Source: Deltaproteobacteria bacterium (GTDB lineage Bacteria > Desulfobacterota > Binatia > UTPRO1). From it: a DNA stretch of 64,000 nucleotides. Position numbers and translations under genes: made by a program. The notes under the pieces are model-generated. The model was given only the letters and a program-made list of their open reading frames with translations, was not told the DNA's origin and ran no database searches. Numbering within the stretch: the first letter of the stretch is position 1; each line of letters opens with the position of its first letter. Below, in pieces: positions 7,966-15,759 of the stretch. The stretch covers positions 1-64,000 of the forward strand of contig JADYZW010000006.1 of assembly GCA_020852955.1 (NCBI GenBank), given 5' to 3'.

Positions 7966-8406
7966 GTCGGCATTCGGCGGGTCATGCAAGTAACCGCGAG
8001 CAGCATATGGAAAGCCGGTAAGTTCAGTGTTGCTGTTGTCACTGTAGCCAAAGTACGCCCGAACCTCGGCAATCCGGTGTTCGCGCATCAGATACCACTC
8101 ACTACCCCGCATCATCACGCGTGAGTCTGTTCCCTCTGGAGTCCAAAGGCAGCTCCACTCACTGACGACTTCGTTCCCCTGGGCGATGATGTGGTCGATC
8201 TTCCAGATGGGATTGAGGTGCGCTTTGAACTTGCGCCAGTACTTGGCCAGGTGCTGGGCGCCTCGAATCGGCTTGAATTGCTGCGGCAAGAAAAAGTGAA
8301 CGACCTCAGGGTCGAGCGTACTTAAGAGATCATCGAGGTCTCCGGTGTTGCACCCGTCGAAGTACTTCAGGACGATTGAGATGTTTTCTGCTTCGTTTGA
8401 TGACAT
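7960..8406 (-). CDS. SnoaL/NTF2-like protein (integron cassette)
   Basis: 148 residues with an NTF2/SnoaL-like fold: IVLKYFDGCNTGDLDDLLSTL, then VVHFFLPQQFKPIRG and a C-terminal RIAEVRAYFGY strand. No signal peptide. A good site (AAAAGGAG) precedes the ATG at 8406. The TAA stop is formed by the attC 4 R box, a usual compact cassette arrangement. Base composition looks distinctly lower in GC than the chromosome flanks, fitting horizontal origin. The substrate is unknown. Confidence 0.75.
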   Translation of the reverse strand: MSSNEAENISIVLKYFDGCNTGDLDDLLSTLDPEVVHFFLPQQFKPIRGAQHLAKYWRKFKAHLNPIWKIDHIIAQGNEVVSEWSCLWTPEGTDSRVMMRGSEWYLMREHRIAEVRAYFGYSDNSNTELTGFPYAARGYLHDPPNADA

Positions 8407-8442
8407 GGCGCTCCTTTTGGGTGGCGGCGAGGGGCTTCCGAC

Positions 8443-8509
8443 GCCTAACGACTCTGGCGTTCAGCGGCGGGCCGGCCTCCGGCCCGTCCGCTGCACGGCC
8501 GTGTTAGCC
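8443..8509 (-). repeat. attC site 3
   Basis: 67-base site with R boxes GCCTAAC (8443-8449) and GTTAGCC (8503-8509) around a hairpin (CAGCGGCGGGCCGG... with ...CCGGCCCGTCCGCTG). The xre-type gene ends inside it at 8461, giving that protein an attC-encoded tail. Confidence 0.9.
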
Positions 8510-8832
8510 GGGGAGGACGCGCCCTGCACGCCGACGACCACGATCTTCTTGCTCCCAAACGTCGCCACCAGCTCGAGCCCGCCGCCCACAGCCTCAAGAT
8601 AGCGCCGCAGGGTCGCCACTTGGCAGTCGTCAAGCGTTCCGCGGCTCTCCAGCCTCGATACGTCCGCTTGGTCGATTTGCGATGCCAACGCGACGTCCGC
8701 CTGAGTCTTGCCCATCGCCTCGCGCAGCGTCCGGAGCGGAAGCCTTACCCCGCGTTGGGCTCGCAGGCCTCTTCCAAGAACCCGGACCGGCTCTACGTCC
8801 GAGTGCACCCGCTGTCTTGTCGCCTGGCTCAT
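8461..8832 (-). CDS. XRE-family antitoxin-like regulator (integron cassette)
   Basis: 123 residues with a central helix-turn-helix (LREAMGKTQADVALASQID, then QADVSRLESR) and a C-terminal strand GGLELVATFGSKKIVVV, as in XRE antitoxins paired with RelE/BrnT-like toxins. The ATG at 8832 overlaps the stop of the brnT-like reading frame (ATGA), the usual toxin-then-antitoxin coupling. The last about 15 residues (ANTAVQRTGRRPARR) are read from attC 3. It probably repressed the pair and neutralised the toxin; the toxin gene is now frameshifted. Confidence 0.8.
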   Translation of the reverse strand: MSQATRQRVHSDVEPVRVLGRGLRAQRGVRLPLRTLREAMGKTQADVALASQIDQADVSRLESRGTLDDCQVATLRRYLEAVGGGLELVATFGSKKIVVVGVQGASSPANTAVQRTGRRPARR

Positions 8833-9118
8833 TTCCGTCCTCCGCTCTCGTACACCTCCCGCTCACGCGATACGGCTGGCCGCGCACTGATGATTCGATC
8901 GCGTTGCCCCCGTTCCACGTGCACCACGTACAGCAGCCGTTCGCGAAGAGATGTTCCGATGACTACCATGTGCCCCTCGCCGGAGCCGTCATCGAGGTAC
9001 ACCGCGAACGGATCGGCGAGACGGTCGCGGCTTCCGGGAAAGACACGCCATGCTTGGCGAGGTTCGAGGCGGCCTTCGCATCGTCCCACTCGAAGTCCCC
9101 CTCCACCACCGTTGGCAT
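8829..9118 (-). pseudogene. BrnT-like toxin, frameshifted
   Basis: The N-terminal frame from ATG 9118 reads MPTVVEGDFEWDDAKAASN and continues to EAATV. The conserved remainder (ADPFAVYLDDG, VVIGTSLRERLLYVVHVERG, RIISARPAVSREREVYE) follows in another frame. A single missing base near 9017-9021 (after the codons for A-T-V, where family members have F) explains the break. BrnT proteins are RelE-fold ribonuclease toxins. The gene overlaps the XRE-type antitoxin gene downstream. A sequencing or assembly error could equally explain one missing base. Confidence 0.72.
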
Positions 9119-9184
9119 GGCATGACGTAGTATGGGATACATCCCATGGGAATGCAATCCCTCCTTTGGCGGGCCCGCTCCGCC

Positions 9185-9276
9185 GGCTATTACGACTTGC
9201 GGATCAGCCGCGCGCTTTCCGACGGCCGCTGTGTGTTCGCGCTGCCGCGCGCGTCGGCTGCATCCGCCTGTTAGCC
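9185..9276 (-). repeat. attC site 2 (degenerate)
   Basis: R box GTTAGCC at 9270-9276 and a good stem (GCGGATCAGCCGCGCGC near 9200 against GCGCGCGTCGGCTGCATCCG near 9250). The opposite R box is disrupted: GGCTATTAC is found where GGCTAAC is expected. The site may be recombination-deficient. The DUF2442 gene ends inside it. Confidence 0.6.
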
Positions 9277-9557
9277 CGCATCCCCGGCGTCGGTAGCTCG
9301 CGACTGACGAGAGGGAAGCGTTCGGGGTAGTCGATGGACTCGGTCGCGAGGTCGACGTCAAGATCCGGCCAATAGAGGTGGCCAGGACGCGGACGCTCGA
9401 CCCTGCATAAGGCCGCGATCGAGGCATCCCGAAACCACGGGAACTCTGCGAACGACACGAAGTGCTCACGATCGTCCAGGAACAGCCAGAAGCCATGCCC
9501 AGAGACGTTGGTAACCTCAACGGTTGAAGTGGCTCTTCCACGCACGCCGGATTTCAT
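9204..9557 (-). CDS. DUF2442 domain protein (integron cassette)
   Basis: 117 residues. The DUF2442 core is visible as VTNVSGHGFWLFLDDREHFV, FAEFPWFRDASIAALCRVE and HLYWPDLDVDLATESIDYPE. DUF2442 proteins commonly sit next to DUF4160 proteins and resemble small toxin-antitoxin modules, but function is not established. The ATG at 9557 overlaps the DUF4160 gene by 41 bases; a shorter start closer to VTNVSG is possible. The C-terminal tail (ANRRMQPTRAAARTHSGR) is translated from attC 2, a hallmark of cassette genes. Confidence 0.8.
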   Translation of the reverse strand: MKSGVRGRATSTVEVTNVSGHGFWLFLDDREHFVSFAEFPWFRDASIAALCRVERPRPGHLYWPDLDVDLATESIDYPERFPLVSRELPTPGMRANRRMQPTRAAARTHSGRRKARG

Positions 9558-9756
9558 TCTCGTTCTCCTCGACCAGCCGTCGCGCCCTGGCCAGGCGCTG
9601 GGGACTCAGCCCATGGTTCTCAGCCAGCTCGAGTCGGGGTTCCAACCAGAACTTGGCCTCGCCATCGGCATGGTGAACGTGTACGTGCATCCGGGTCTCT
9701 TCTCGAGAGAAGAAGTAGAAGCGGAAGCCGCCGCGACGCAGCACCGTTGGACTCAC
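9517..9756 (-). CDS. DUF4160 domain protein (integron cassette)
   Basis: 79 residues covering a whole DUF4160 domain: SPTVLRRGGFRFYFFSREE, MHVHVHHADGEAKFWLEP, then GLSPQRLARARRLVEENENE. The start is GTG at 9756. It is paired with and overlaps the DUF2442 gene, the common genomic partner. The His-rich HVHVHH segment is a family feature. The role is unproven; a toxin-antitoxin-like function is a common suggestion. Confidence 0.82.
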   Translation of the reverse strand: MSPTVLRRGGFRFYFFSREETRMHVHVHHADGEAKFWLEPRLELAENHGLSPQRLARARRLVEENENEIRRAWKSHFNR

Positions 9757-9857
9757 CCCCGCAACCTATCTCGGGGAGAGGGGACTTGCGACGGCCACCG
9801 ACCACTCCAACCCGTAACGAGGTGCCGCTACGCTGAACCGACGAGGCATCCCCAGAA

Positions 9858-10205
9858 TCATGCCCCTCCGGCGAGTGAGCCCGAACGCGAACGCAACCGC
9901 CGATGCTCGTCTCGCGCGTCCGCGTCGACCTCGAGCTGGACAGACTCCGCCCGATGCGCATTGGACCCACGCACTTTGACCCCCGAGATCCAATACTCCT
10001 CACCGGTGGCTTCGTCATAGTAGTTGCCGCGAACACCTCGGCCCTTCGATCGCTTGAGGGTGCGTCCCCGGTAGCGAACGCTGAGGCCCGTCCGTGAGAA
10101 GGTCACCCACCCGATGCGCGCAGTTGCCCCGTCGATGTCGCCGTCCTTGTTCTCGACGTACATCACTCGTCGATTCTCACCCCGTGTGAGTTGGTTGGCC
10201 CTCAT
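9858..10205 (-). CDS. Conserved small cassette protein of unknown function
   Basis: Up to 115 residues; ATG at 10163 (MYVENKDGDIDGATARIG) is the likelier start by resemblance to relatives, with ATG 10205 as the long form. The core ARIGWVTFSRTGLSVRYRGR, GNYYDEATGEEYWISG matches a small conserved protein I know from cassette arrays and scattered genomes, sometimes mislabelled as deoxyxylulose-phosphate synthase. It begins right after attC 1. No attC could be found between it and the DUF4160 gene, so the three genes may share one cassette. Function unknown. Confidence 0.65.
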   Translation of the reverse strand: MRANQLTRGENRRVMYVENKDGDIDGATARIGWVTFSRTGLSVRYRGRTLKRSKGRGVRGNYYDEATGEEYWISGVKVRGSNAHRAESVQLEVDADARDEHRRLRSRSGSLAGGA

Positions 10206-10209
10206 GTCG

Positions 10210-10269
10210 GGCTAACGCCCAGCATCAGCGGCGGCGCGAAGCGCCGTCCGCTGCATGCTGTTGTTGGAC
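10210..10269 (-). repeat. attC site 1
   Basis: 60-base site with R boxes GGCTAAC (10210-10216) and GTTGGAC (10263-10269) enclosing a near-perfect hairpin (CAGCATCAGCGGCGGCGC with ...CCGCTGCATGCTG). One unpaired base per arm is typical of attC. It closes the type II R-M cassette. Confidence 0.92.
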
Positions 10270-10284
10270 GGCAGGCACATCGGA

Positions 10285-11025
10285 TCACTTCTGGGTTCTG
10301 GAATACGCAATCGCACGAGCGACGAGACTCTCGGCGAAATTGGCAAACGCCAGTTCCGCGCACGGCTCCGAGAATTCCCCGCTCCGACCGGCATCGCTCG
10401 GTGAGAGGATGAGGCCCGCCGCATCGTAGAGGCGCTCACGCACCATCTTTGTCAGGAGGATCTCGTATCGTTTTGCGTACGACGCTTCCCGGAACTCGTC
10501 GAACACCGGGAAATGAGGCTCAGCAACAGAGACGGGGCGCGTAGAGCCCGTCGCATCCTCGAGGAGCATCAAGTACCCCAGCCATGGCCTGGGCGAGCCC
10601 CGAAAGGCTCCTTCCCGAAAAGCGGCCCAGTAGTCCGTTGCGTTTCCGATGGCTTCCTCGGCGCGGTTGTTGTAGTTGTTCCCGAATGATGGACCAACCT
10701 GCGCCTTGAATTCCACGGTCGCGAACAGGCGACCATCAACCACCACGACGAGATCCCACTTCTTCTCGGCGCGATAGTACCCGGGTAGCTCGACTCGCGT
10801 ACGTCGATGGATCGCTGTATCGCTGACGCCTGCATCGACAATGAGTTTGCGGATGAGTTCTGCGAATCCGTCAAGGTGGGCGCCGCCCGTGACGGCACTC
10901 CTCGCTCCTCGGTCTCGATCCCCCGACTTCGCACCTTGGGCGCTGGCTTGCCTCGACCGAGTGCGCCAGAAATGACGCACTGCGGCCCGGATCGCCGTCG
11001 CAAGATCGTCCCTGTTGCTCGCCAT
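10285..11025 (-). CDS. PaeR7I/XhoI-family type II restriction endonuclease (cassette)
   Basis: 246 residues, the same length as PaeR7I. Family hallmarks are GAHLDGFAELI (49-58), LPGYYRAEKKWDLVVV (80-95), VEFKAQVGPSFGNNYNNRAE (104-123) and DYWAAFREGAF. A PD-(D/E)xK active site is visible as D91 with E105-x-K107. PaeR7I and XhoI cut CTCGAG; the same specificity is inferred, not shown. It starts 9 bases after the methyltransferase stop, forming a modification-then-restriction operon in the integrase-proximal cassette, and ends just before attC 1. Confidence 0.9.
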   Translation of the reverse strand: MASNRDDLATAIRAAVRHFWRTRSRQASAQGAKSGDRDRGARSAVTGGAHLDGFAELIRKLIVDAGVSDTAIHRRTRVELPGYYRAEKKWDLVVVVDGRLFATVEFKAQVGPSFGNNYNNRAEEAIGNATDYWAAFREGAFRGSPRPWLGYLMLLEDATGSTRPVSVAEPHFPVFDEFREASYAKRYEILLTKMVRERLYDAAGLILSPSDAGRSGEFSEPCAELAFANFAESLVARAIAYSRTQK

Positions 11026-11034
11026 CGATATCGC

Positions 11035-12051
11035 CTACGTCCTGTGAGCCTGGACATCGACGGCGGAGAACAGCCCCGTGGTCTCAGTGCGAATGCGCTG
11101 CTCGGCCATGTCGAAATAGTGCGCGTCGACCTCGCAGCCGATGCTGTCACGGCCGCAACGTGCCGCGGCGATAGTCGTGGTGCCCGTCCCCATGAACGGG
11201 TCGAGCACCGTGTCGCCAACGAAACTGAACATCCGGATCAGCCGCTCAGCCAACTCCGTCGGATAGGGTGCCGGATGATCTCGCGTGGATGCCCCGGTCA
11301 ATCCGGTCCAGATCTGTTGGAACCACCGCTGGTAGTCATCCGTGGAGATCACGCTGAGGATTCGCTCCGCAAGCGAGGGCTTCCGGTACCCACCGGGCTT
11401 TCTCTCCATGAGGATGAATTCGATGTCGTTCTTGATCACCGCGTTCGGCTCGTACGGTTTCCCAAGGAAACCGGCTCCGCCGTTCTCAACCTCATAGACT
11501 GCATTCGCAATCTTGTGCCAGATGATGGGCGCAAGGTTGTCGAAGCCGATGCGGCGGCAGTGCTCTTGAATGGAGGCATGGAGGGGCACCACGGTGTGCC
11601 GGCCGTCGTTCTTTCGGCGGGAGAGGCACACGTCCCCGACAACGCAGATCAGTCGCCCGCCGGGAACCAGCGCGTGAAAACAGTTCGTCCAGACTCGGTC
11701 CAGCTCCGTCAAGAACGTTTCGTAATCAGAGACGTGCCCCAGCTGACCATCGGAGTCGCGGTATTCCTTGAGCGTCCAGTACGGTGGAGATGTCAGCACA
11801 AGGTGAACGGAACCGGGTTTCAGGTTTCCGAAGGCGCGTGCATCACGGAGAAACAGGTGATGGGTCGTCGGAATCGAGCGCACGGCGTGGTCGATGAGGC
11901 TCACCAACCGTGCATCCTTAGCGATGGCGGGGATCGCCGTCTGCGGGTTCTCGATCGATCGCAGTTCCTTCGGGACCGATTGTGTTAGATCACGCCCGCG
12001 GTCCGACACGGCAGCAGAGCCGACCTGTGGCTGTACCTGTTGCGTCTTCAT
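11035..12051 (-). CDS. Type II DNA methyltransferase, beta-class (cassette)
   Basis: About 338 residues from ATG 12051 (AAGGAG upstream at long spacing); ATG 12099, 7 bases from the attI/attC junction, would add 16 residues. The catalytic motif TSPPYW (87-92) precedes SAM-binding DPFMGTGTT (about 282-290), the order of beta-class amino-methyltransferases; S-P-P-Y types include N4-cytosine and N6-adenine enzymes. It protects host DNA from the adjacent PaeR7I-like nuclease. M.PaeR7I and M.XhoI, as I recall, are longer adenine methyltransferases of another layout, so this partner is atypical. Confidence 0.88.
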   Translation of the reverse strand: MKTQQVQPQVGSAAVSDRGRDLTQSVPKELRSIENPQTAIPAIAKDARLVSLIDHAVRSIPTTHHLFLRDARAFGNLKPGSVHLVLTSPPYWTLKEYRDSDGQLGHVSDYETFLTELDRVWTNCFHALVPGGRLICVVGDVCLSRRKNDGRHTVVPLHASIQEHCRRIGFDNLAPIIWHKIANAVYEVENGGAGFLGKPYEPNAVIKNDIEFILMERKPGGYRKPSLAERILSVISTDDYQRWFQQIWTGLTGASTRDHPAPYPTELAERLIRMFSFVGDTVLDPFMGTGTTTIAAARCGRDSIGCEVDAHYFDMAEQRIRTETTGLFSAVDVQAHRT

Positions 12052-12105
12052 TCGGGCGTTGTGCTCCTTGCTCTGCGCGTGTTCACCGAGTTGCTCCATT
12101 CTGCC

Positions 12106-12229
12106 GTCCAACGAGTATTCGCCAGTTCGGGGTAACATCCGGCCCGTGAGACTGCCGGTCCGCATATCGCCAGGTCGGGCGCGGGCTGATGGAGGTATGC
12201 GAAGCGCTTCCGACGGCTTGGGATACGCG
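12106..12229 (-). other. Candidate attI recombination site
   Basis: The minus strand carries GTTGGAC (12112 to 12106), matching the GTTRRRY core-site consensus, immediately before the first cassette gene. The 117 bases between it and the intI stop contain no gene. An attI is expected at this integrase-array junction. There is no family-wide attI consensus beyond the core site, so the exact extent is uncertain. Confidence 0.5.
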
Positions 12230-13312
12230 TCATGGTTCTCTCCGCGGCGATATGCGGCGAGGCGCCGGCGTGTAGCAGAGCTTCGGATGCGACCGGCCAG
12301 GATCGGCCTCCGGCAGCTGAACGAGAGGCCCCGCCAAACGGTCGACGGGTGATCGGACGCCGCCGGGACCACGATTCAGGACGTGCGTGTAGATCATCGT
12401 CGTGCGGACATCGCGATGGCCGAGGAGAGCTTGGATCGTGCGGATGTCGTAGCCGTCTTCGAGCAGGTGAGTCGCAAACGAATGACGGAAGGTGTGACAC
12501 GTAGCGGGCTTGGCGATGCCGGCGGTGCGGACGGCTTCGCGAACGGCTCGCTGGAGGACGGTTTCATGAAGATGGTGCCGGCGACGTTGACCGGTCACAC
12601 GATCGCGATACGTCCGCGTGGCCGGGAAGACCCATTGCCATGGCCATTCGCGGCCGGCGTTCGGATACTTCCTCCCGAGCGCGCCTGGAAGCTCGACCCA
12701 GCCGGCTCCACGCGACAAGTCATCGTCATGCAGGCGCCGGACACGTTCCAACTGACGGCGCAACTCGCTCTCGATGAGGGCAGGAAGAATGGTCACGCGG
12801 TCTCTGCCGCCCTTGCCGTCCCGCACGACGATCCGATGCGCCTCGAAGTCGAGATCCTTCACTCGTAGGTTCGCGCACTCGAGCAATCGCAGGCCGGCGC
12901 CGTAGAGCAGGTACGCCATGAGCCGCGGGGTGCCGCGAAGATCGTCGAGAACGGCGCGTACCTCGGTCCGTGCGAGCACGACCGGCAGGTGCGCGGGACG
13001 GTTCGCCCGGACCAGATCGTCGAGCCAAGGAAGCTCGACGCCGAGCACCTCACGGTAGAGAAACAGCAGAGCCGCGAGAGCCTGGTTCTGCGTCGATGCG
13101 GTCACGTTCGCGTCTGTCGCGAGCCAGGTGAGAAAGCGTGTGACCTCCTCCGCACCCATGTCCGCCGGATGCCGCTTGCCGTGGAAGAGAACGTATCGGC
13201 GGACCCAGCCGGCATACGCCTTCTCGGTTCTGCGGCTGTAGTGCCGGGTGCGAATCGCGCGGCGCACCTGATCGAGGAGTCTCGGCGGCTGAGGCCCGTT
13301 CTCCGGCACCAT
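12230..13312 (-). CDS. intI: Integron integrase IntI
   Basis: 360-residue tyrosine recombinase that inserts and excises gene cassettes at attI and attC. An N-terminal SAM-like domain ([22 protein letters not shown]) is followed by the catalytic domain with R142, H273-x-x-R276, H299 and nucleophile Y308. The IntI-specific insertion is plain at about 205-232 ([20 protein letters not shown]), separating it from XerC/D. The ATG at 13312 fits the usual IntI N-terminus; the open frame upstream has no recognisable homology. Its 3' end faces the cassettes, the reverse of class 1 integrons. No LexA-type box was seen in 13313-13533, which otherwise holds nothing recognisable. Confidence 0.95.
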   Translation of the reverse strand: MVPENGPQPPRLLDQVRRAIRTRHYSRRTEKAYAGWVRRYVLFHGKRHPADMGAEEVTRFLTWLATDANVTASTQNQALAALLFLYREVLGVELPWLDDLVRANRPAHLPVVLARTEVRAVLDDLRGTPRLMAYLLYGAGLRLLECANLRVKDLDFEAHRIVVRDGKGGRDRVTILPALIESELRRQLERVRRLHDDDLSRGAGWVELPGALGRKYPNAGREWPWQWVFPATRTYRDRVTGQRRRHHLHETVLQRAVREAVRTAGIAKPATCHTFRHSFATHLLEDGYDIRTIQALLGHRDVRTTMIYTHVLNRGPGGVRSPVDRLAGPLVQLPEADPGRSHPKLCYTPAPRRISPRREP

Positions 13313-13533
13313 CGCGCGAGGCGGTCGGGGGTCGTCCGAGCGTTCGCGAACGAGCCACCGCTCGCCAACGGCGCCGGTCGATGAGAGCAGAGCGACCGTC
13401 GACGGCATTTCGCGGCCGACGATAGCGGAGCGTCGGCGACTGCGGCAAGAGTTGTGCGACGCGTACGGGTACATACCGGACGCCGGCCGGCCGCGCTGAC
13501 CCGTCTCCGCGCGGGGCTCCATCCCGAACGCCG

Positions 13534-14388
13534 TCAGAGCGTCGTCGCGGCGGCGATCGCGAGCGCGGCGCCCGTGCGCGGATGCGGCAGCACGAGCCGT
13601 TCGGCGTGCAGCATGAGCCGGGCCCCCGGCGGGCCGCCGTACGCCCGGTCGCCGAGGATCGGATGACCGAGCGCGCGCAGGTGTACGCGGATCTGGTGCA
13701 TCCGGCCCGTGTGGGGGCGGAGCCGCAGGAGCGTCCACCCGTCCGCGCGCTCGACGACCGTCCAGTCGGTGCGCGCCGGGCGCCCGCTCGGAGCGACGAG
13801 AGCGCGCCGCCCCTCGGTCGCGATCGCCAGATCGATCGTACCGGCGGAGGCGCTCGGCGCGCCGCTCACCCGGGCGAGGTACGTCTTCTCGATGCCGCCC
13901 TCCGCGAACGCCGCCGAGAGCGCCGCCGCCGCCGCACGCGTCTTCGCGAACACGAGCACCCCCGAGGTCGCGGCGTCGAGACGGTGCGCGATCCAGAGGC
14001 GCGCGGGCCCGCGTTTGCGCGCCCGCAGGGCCTCGGTCGCGAGGTCGAGCGCCGTCCCCGCGGCGGCGATCCGGGTCGGTGCCGTCGCCATGCCGGCCGG
14101 CTTGTCGATCGCGAGAAGGTCGTCGTCCTCGTAGAGGATCGGCGGAACGGCCGCGGACGTAGCGCGCGCGACCGCGGCCGCCGACGCGACCCGCAGCTCG
14201 TTGCCCGGATGAACCGGCCGGGACGCCACCCGGCAGCGCCGCCCATCGACGAACACGCGCCCATCGGCGATCAGGCGGCGCGCGGCGCCGCGCGACGTGC
14301 CGGGAAAGAGCTTCGCCAGGGCGCGGTCCAATCGGTCCGCCGCGCCGGCGGGACAGACCGCCGACCGATCCTGCTCGCGCGTGCTCAT
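13534..14388 (-). CDS. RluA-family pseudouridine synthase
   Basis: 284 residues. An N-terminal S4-like RNA-binding segment ([27 protein letters not shown]) is followed by the RluA catalytic domain with HRLDAATSG (135-143), where D138 is the catalytic aspartate, and a C-terminal [20 protein letters not shown] with DRAYGG. It converts uridine to pseudouridine in rRNA or tRNA; the target position cannot be read from sequence. The ATG at 14388 gives the usual N-terminus. It is divergent from the carbonic anhydrase gene across a 187-base gap. Confidence 0.9.
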   Translation of the reverse strand: MSTREQDRSAVCPAGAADRLDRALAKLFPGTSRGAARRLIADGRVFVDGRRCRVASRPVHPGNELRVASAAAVARATSAAVPPILYEDDDLLAIDKPAGMATAPTRIAAAGTALDLATEALRARKRGPARLWIAHRLDAATSGVLVFAKTRAAAAALSAAFAEGGIEKTYLARVSGAPSASAGTIDLAIATEGRRALVAPSGRPARTDWTVVERADGWTLLRLRPHTGRMHQIRVHLRALGHPILGDRAYGGPPGARLMLHAERLVLPHPRTGAALAIAAATTL

Positions 14389-14575
14389 GGGCGACGCATC
14401 ATTCACGATCCGCGACCCCGCCGACAGGCCGGGGACGGCGAATTGACCGATCCCGATCGCTCCTCTATGGCCTTGGCCGCGCCGCGCCGCTGACATCGTC
14501 GGCATCTCTTTGTCTTCTCGCCCCGCGGCGACGTCGGATGGGCGAGGCGCACCTCGCGCCGCGATAGGAGCAGTC

Positions 14576-15223
14576 ATGAAGAAGCTGATCGAAGGCGTGC
14601 TGCGTTTCCAGAACGAGGTCTACCCGCAGCACCGCGAGCTGTACCAGGATCTCGCGACCACCCAGTCCCCGCGCTGGCTCCTGATCACGTGCAGCGATTC
14701 GCGGGTCGTTCCGAGCCTGATCGCCCAGGTCGGCCCGGGCGAAATCTTCATCTGCCGAAACGTGGGCAACATCGTGCCCGCGCACGGAGAGGTCTCGGGC
14801 GGCGTCGCCGCCACCATCGAGTACGCGGTGCAGTTGCTCGGGGTTCTGCACATCGTCGTCTGCGGCCACTCCGACTGCGGCGCGATGCGCGCCGTGCTCC
14901 ACCCCGAGAACGTCGCCGAGCTGCCGGCGGTCACCCGCTGGATCGCCTACGCGGACCGCGCCCGCGCCGTCGTCCTCGAGACGCACCCGAACGCGCCGGA
15001 ATCGCAGAAGCTCGAGGTGCTGATCCAGGAGAACGTCCTGGCGCAGCTCGACAACCTGCGCACGCTGCCGAGCGTCGCCGCGAAGCTCCGGGCGGGCACC
15101 CTCGGGATCCACGGCTGGACCTACGACATCCAGAGCGGGGGGTTCCTGGCGTGGGACCAGGACCGGGGGCGCTGGCGGCCCGTGCAGGAGCTGGCCGAGC
15201 CGTCCGGCGACGCCGCGGCCTGA
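14576..15223 (+). CDS. Beta-carbonic anhydrase
   Basis: 215 residues; zinc enzyme interconverting CO2 and bicarbonate in the cytoplasm. Zinc ligands C39, H98 and C101 are present in CSDSRV (39-44) and CGHSDCGAM (96-104), with the D41/R43 dyad. The ATG follows TAGGAG at good spacing. Length is normal for the bacterial plant-type clade. The open frame starts upstream but homology begins at MKKLIEG. Confidence 0.95.
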   Translation: MKKLIEGVLRFQNEVYPQHRELYQDLATTQSPRWLLITCSDSRVVPSLIAQVGPGEIFICRNVGNIVPAHGEVSGGVAATIEYAVQLLGVLHIVVCGHSDCGAMRAVLHPENVAELPAVTRWIAYADRARAVVLETHPNAPESQKLEVLIQENVLAQLDNLRTLPSVAAKLRAGTLGIHGWTYDIQSGGFLAWDQDRGRWRPVQELAEPSGDAAA

Positions 15224-15266
15224 GCGAGAGACGCGCCGATGCCGTCATCGAGCGCGGCGGCGGCGC

Positions 15267-15746
15267 TCAGCGCGTCATCTCGATCATCGTGCGGCGGAAG
15301 CCGAGGCGCTCGAAGAGGCGCTGCGCGCGGCCGTTCCTCTCCGCCGTCCAGAGCATGACGCGCCCGACTCCGCGCGCGCGCATCCACTCCGCGGCCGCCT
15401 CGACGAGCCGTTCTCCGGCGCCGGCGCCGCGCGCGCTCTCCGCCACGAGCACGTCGTGGATGAAGCCGGCGCGGTCGCGGAGCTCCTTCCACGAACGCGG
15501 CTCGATGCCGGCGTAGCAGTAGCCGACGACCTCGCCGACGCGCTCCGCGACAAGGACGAGGGTGTCGTCGTTGGCGCGCGCGGCGGCGAGGAAGCGGCCG
15601 TAGCCTCCTTCGCTGTCCGGACCGGGCGCCATGAACCGCTCCGCATCGAATCCGTGATGCAGGCGGAGCAGCTCGGCGCCGAGGCGGCCGAGCGCCGCCT
15701 CGTCCGCCGCCGTCGCCTGCCGGATGATGATCCCCGGCGCGATCAT
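15267..15746 (-). CDS. GNAT-family N-acetyltransferase
   Basis: 159 residues, a single GNAT domain: IIIRQATAADEAALGRLGAE at the start, then FIHDVLVAESARGAGAGERL as the acetyl-CoA-binding motif A, and RAQRLFERLGFRRT as motif B. Substrate unknown. It starts 13 bases after the stop of the flippase-like gene upstream and probably shares its transcript. Confidence 0.88.
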   Translation of the reverse strand: MIAPGIIIRQATAADEAALGRLGAELLRLHHGFDAERFMAPGPDSEGGYGRFLAAARANDDTLVLVAERVGEVVGYCYAGIEPRSWKELRDRAGFIHDVLVAESARGAGAGERLVEAAAEWMRARGVGRVMLWTAERNGRAQRLFERLGFRRTMIEMTR

Positions 15747-15759
15747 GACCTCGCCCGGC

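Larger units (their letters stand above)
7154..13312 (-). mobile_element. Integron: intI, candidate attI and gene cassette array
   Basis: A tyrosine integrase with the IntI-specific insertion (12230-13312) is followed on the same strand by a candidate attI and a run of small genes separated by attC sites. The attC sites show R boxes RYYYAAC/GTTRRRY enclosing long imperfect hairpins: 7154-7400, 7889-7965, 8443-8509, about 9185-9276 (degenerate) and 10210-10269. All cassette genes are on the minus strand, codirectional with intI, so the integrase is in the reverse orientation compared with class 1 integrons. The type I R-M operon begins directly beyond the last attC. Confidence 0.85.

Noticed and set aside
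9757..9857. Possible attC between the 115-aa cassette protein and the DUF4160 gene
   Set aside because: The fragments CTCCAAC and GTTGGAG do not satisfy the R-box consensus and no hairpin joins them.
13313..13533. Possible LexA box or Pc-like promoter upstream of intI
   Set aside because: No CTGT-N8-ACAG motif or convincing -35/-10 pair could be read; the region seems featureless.
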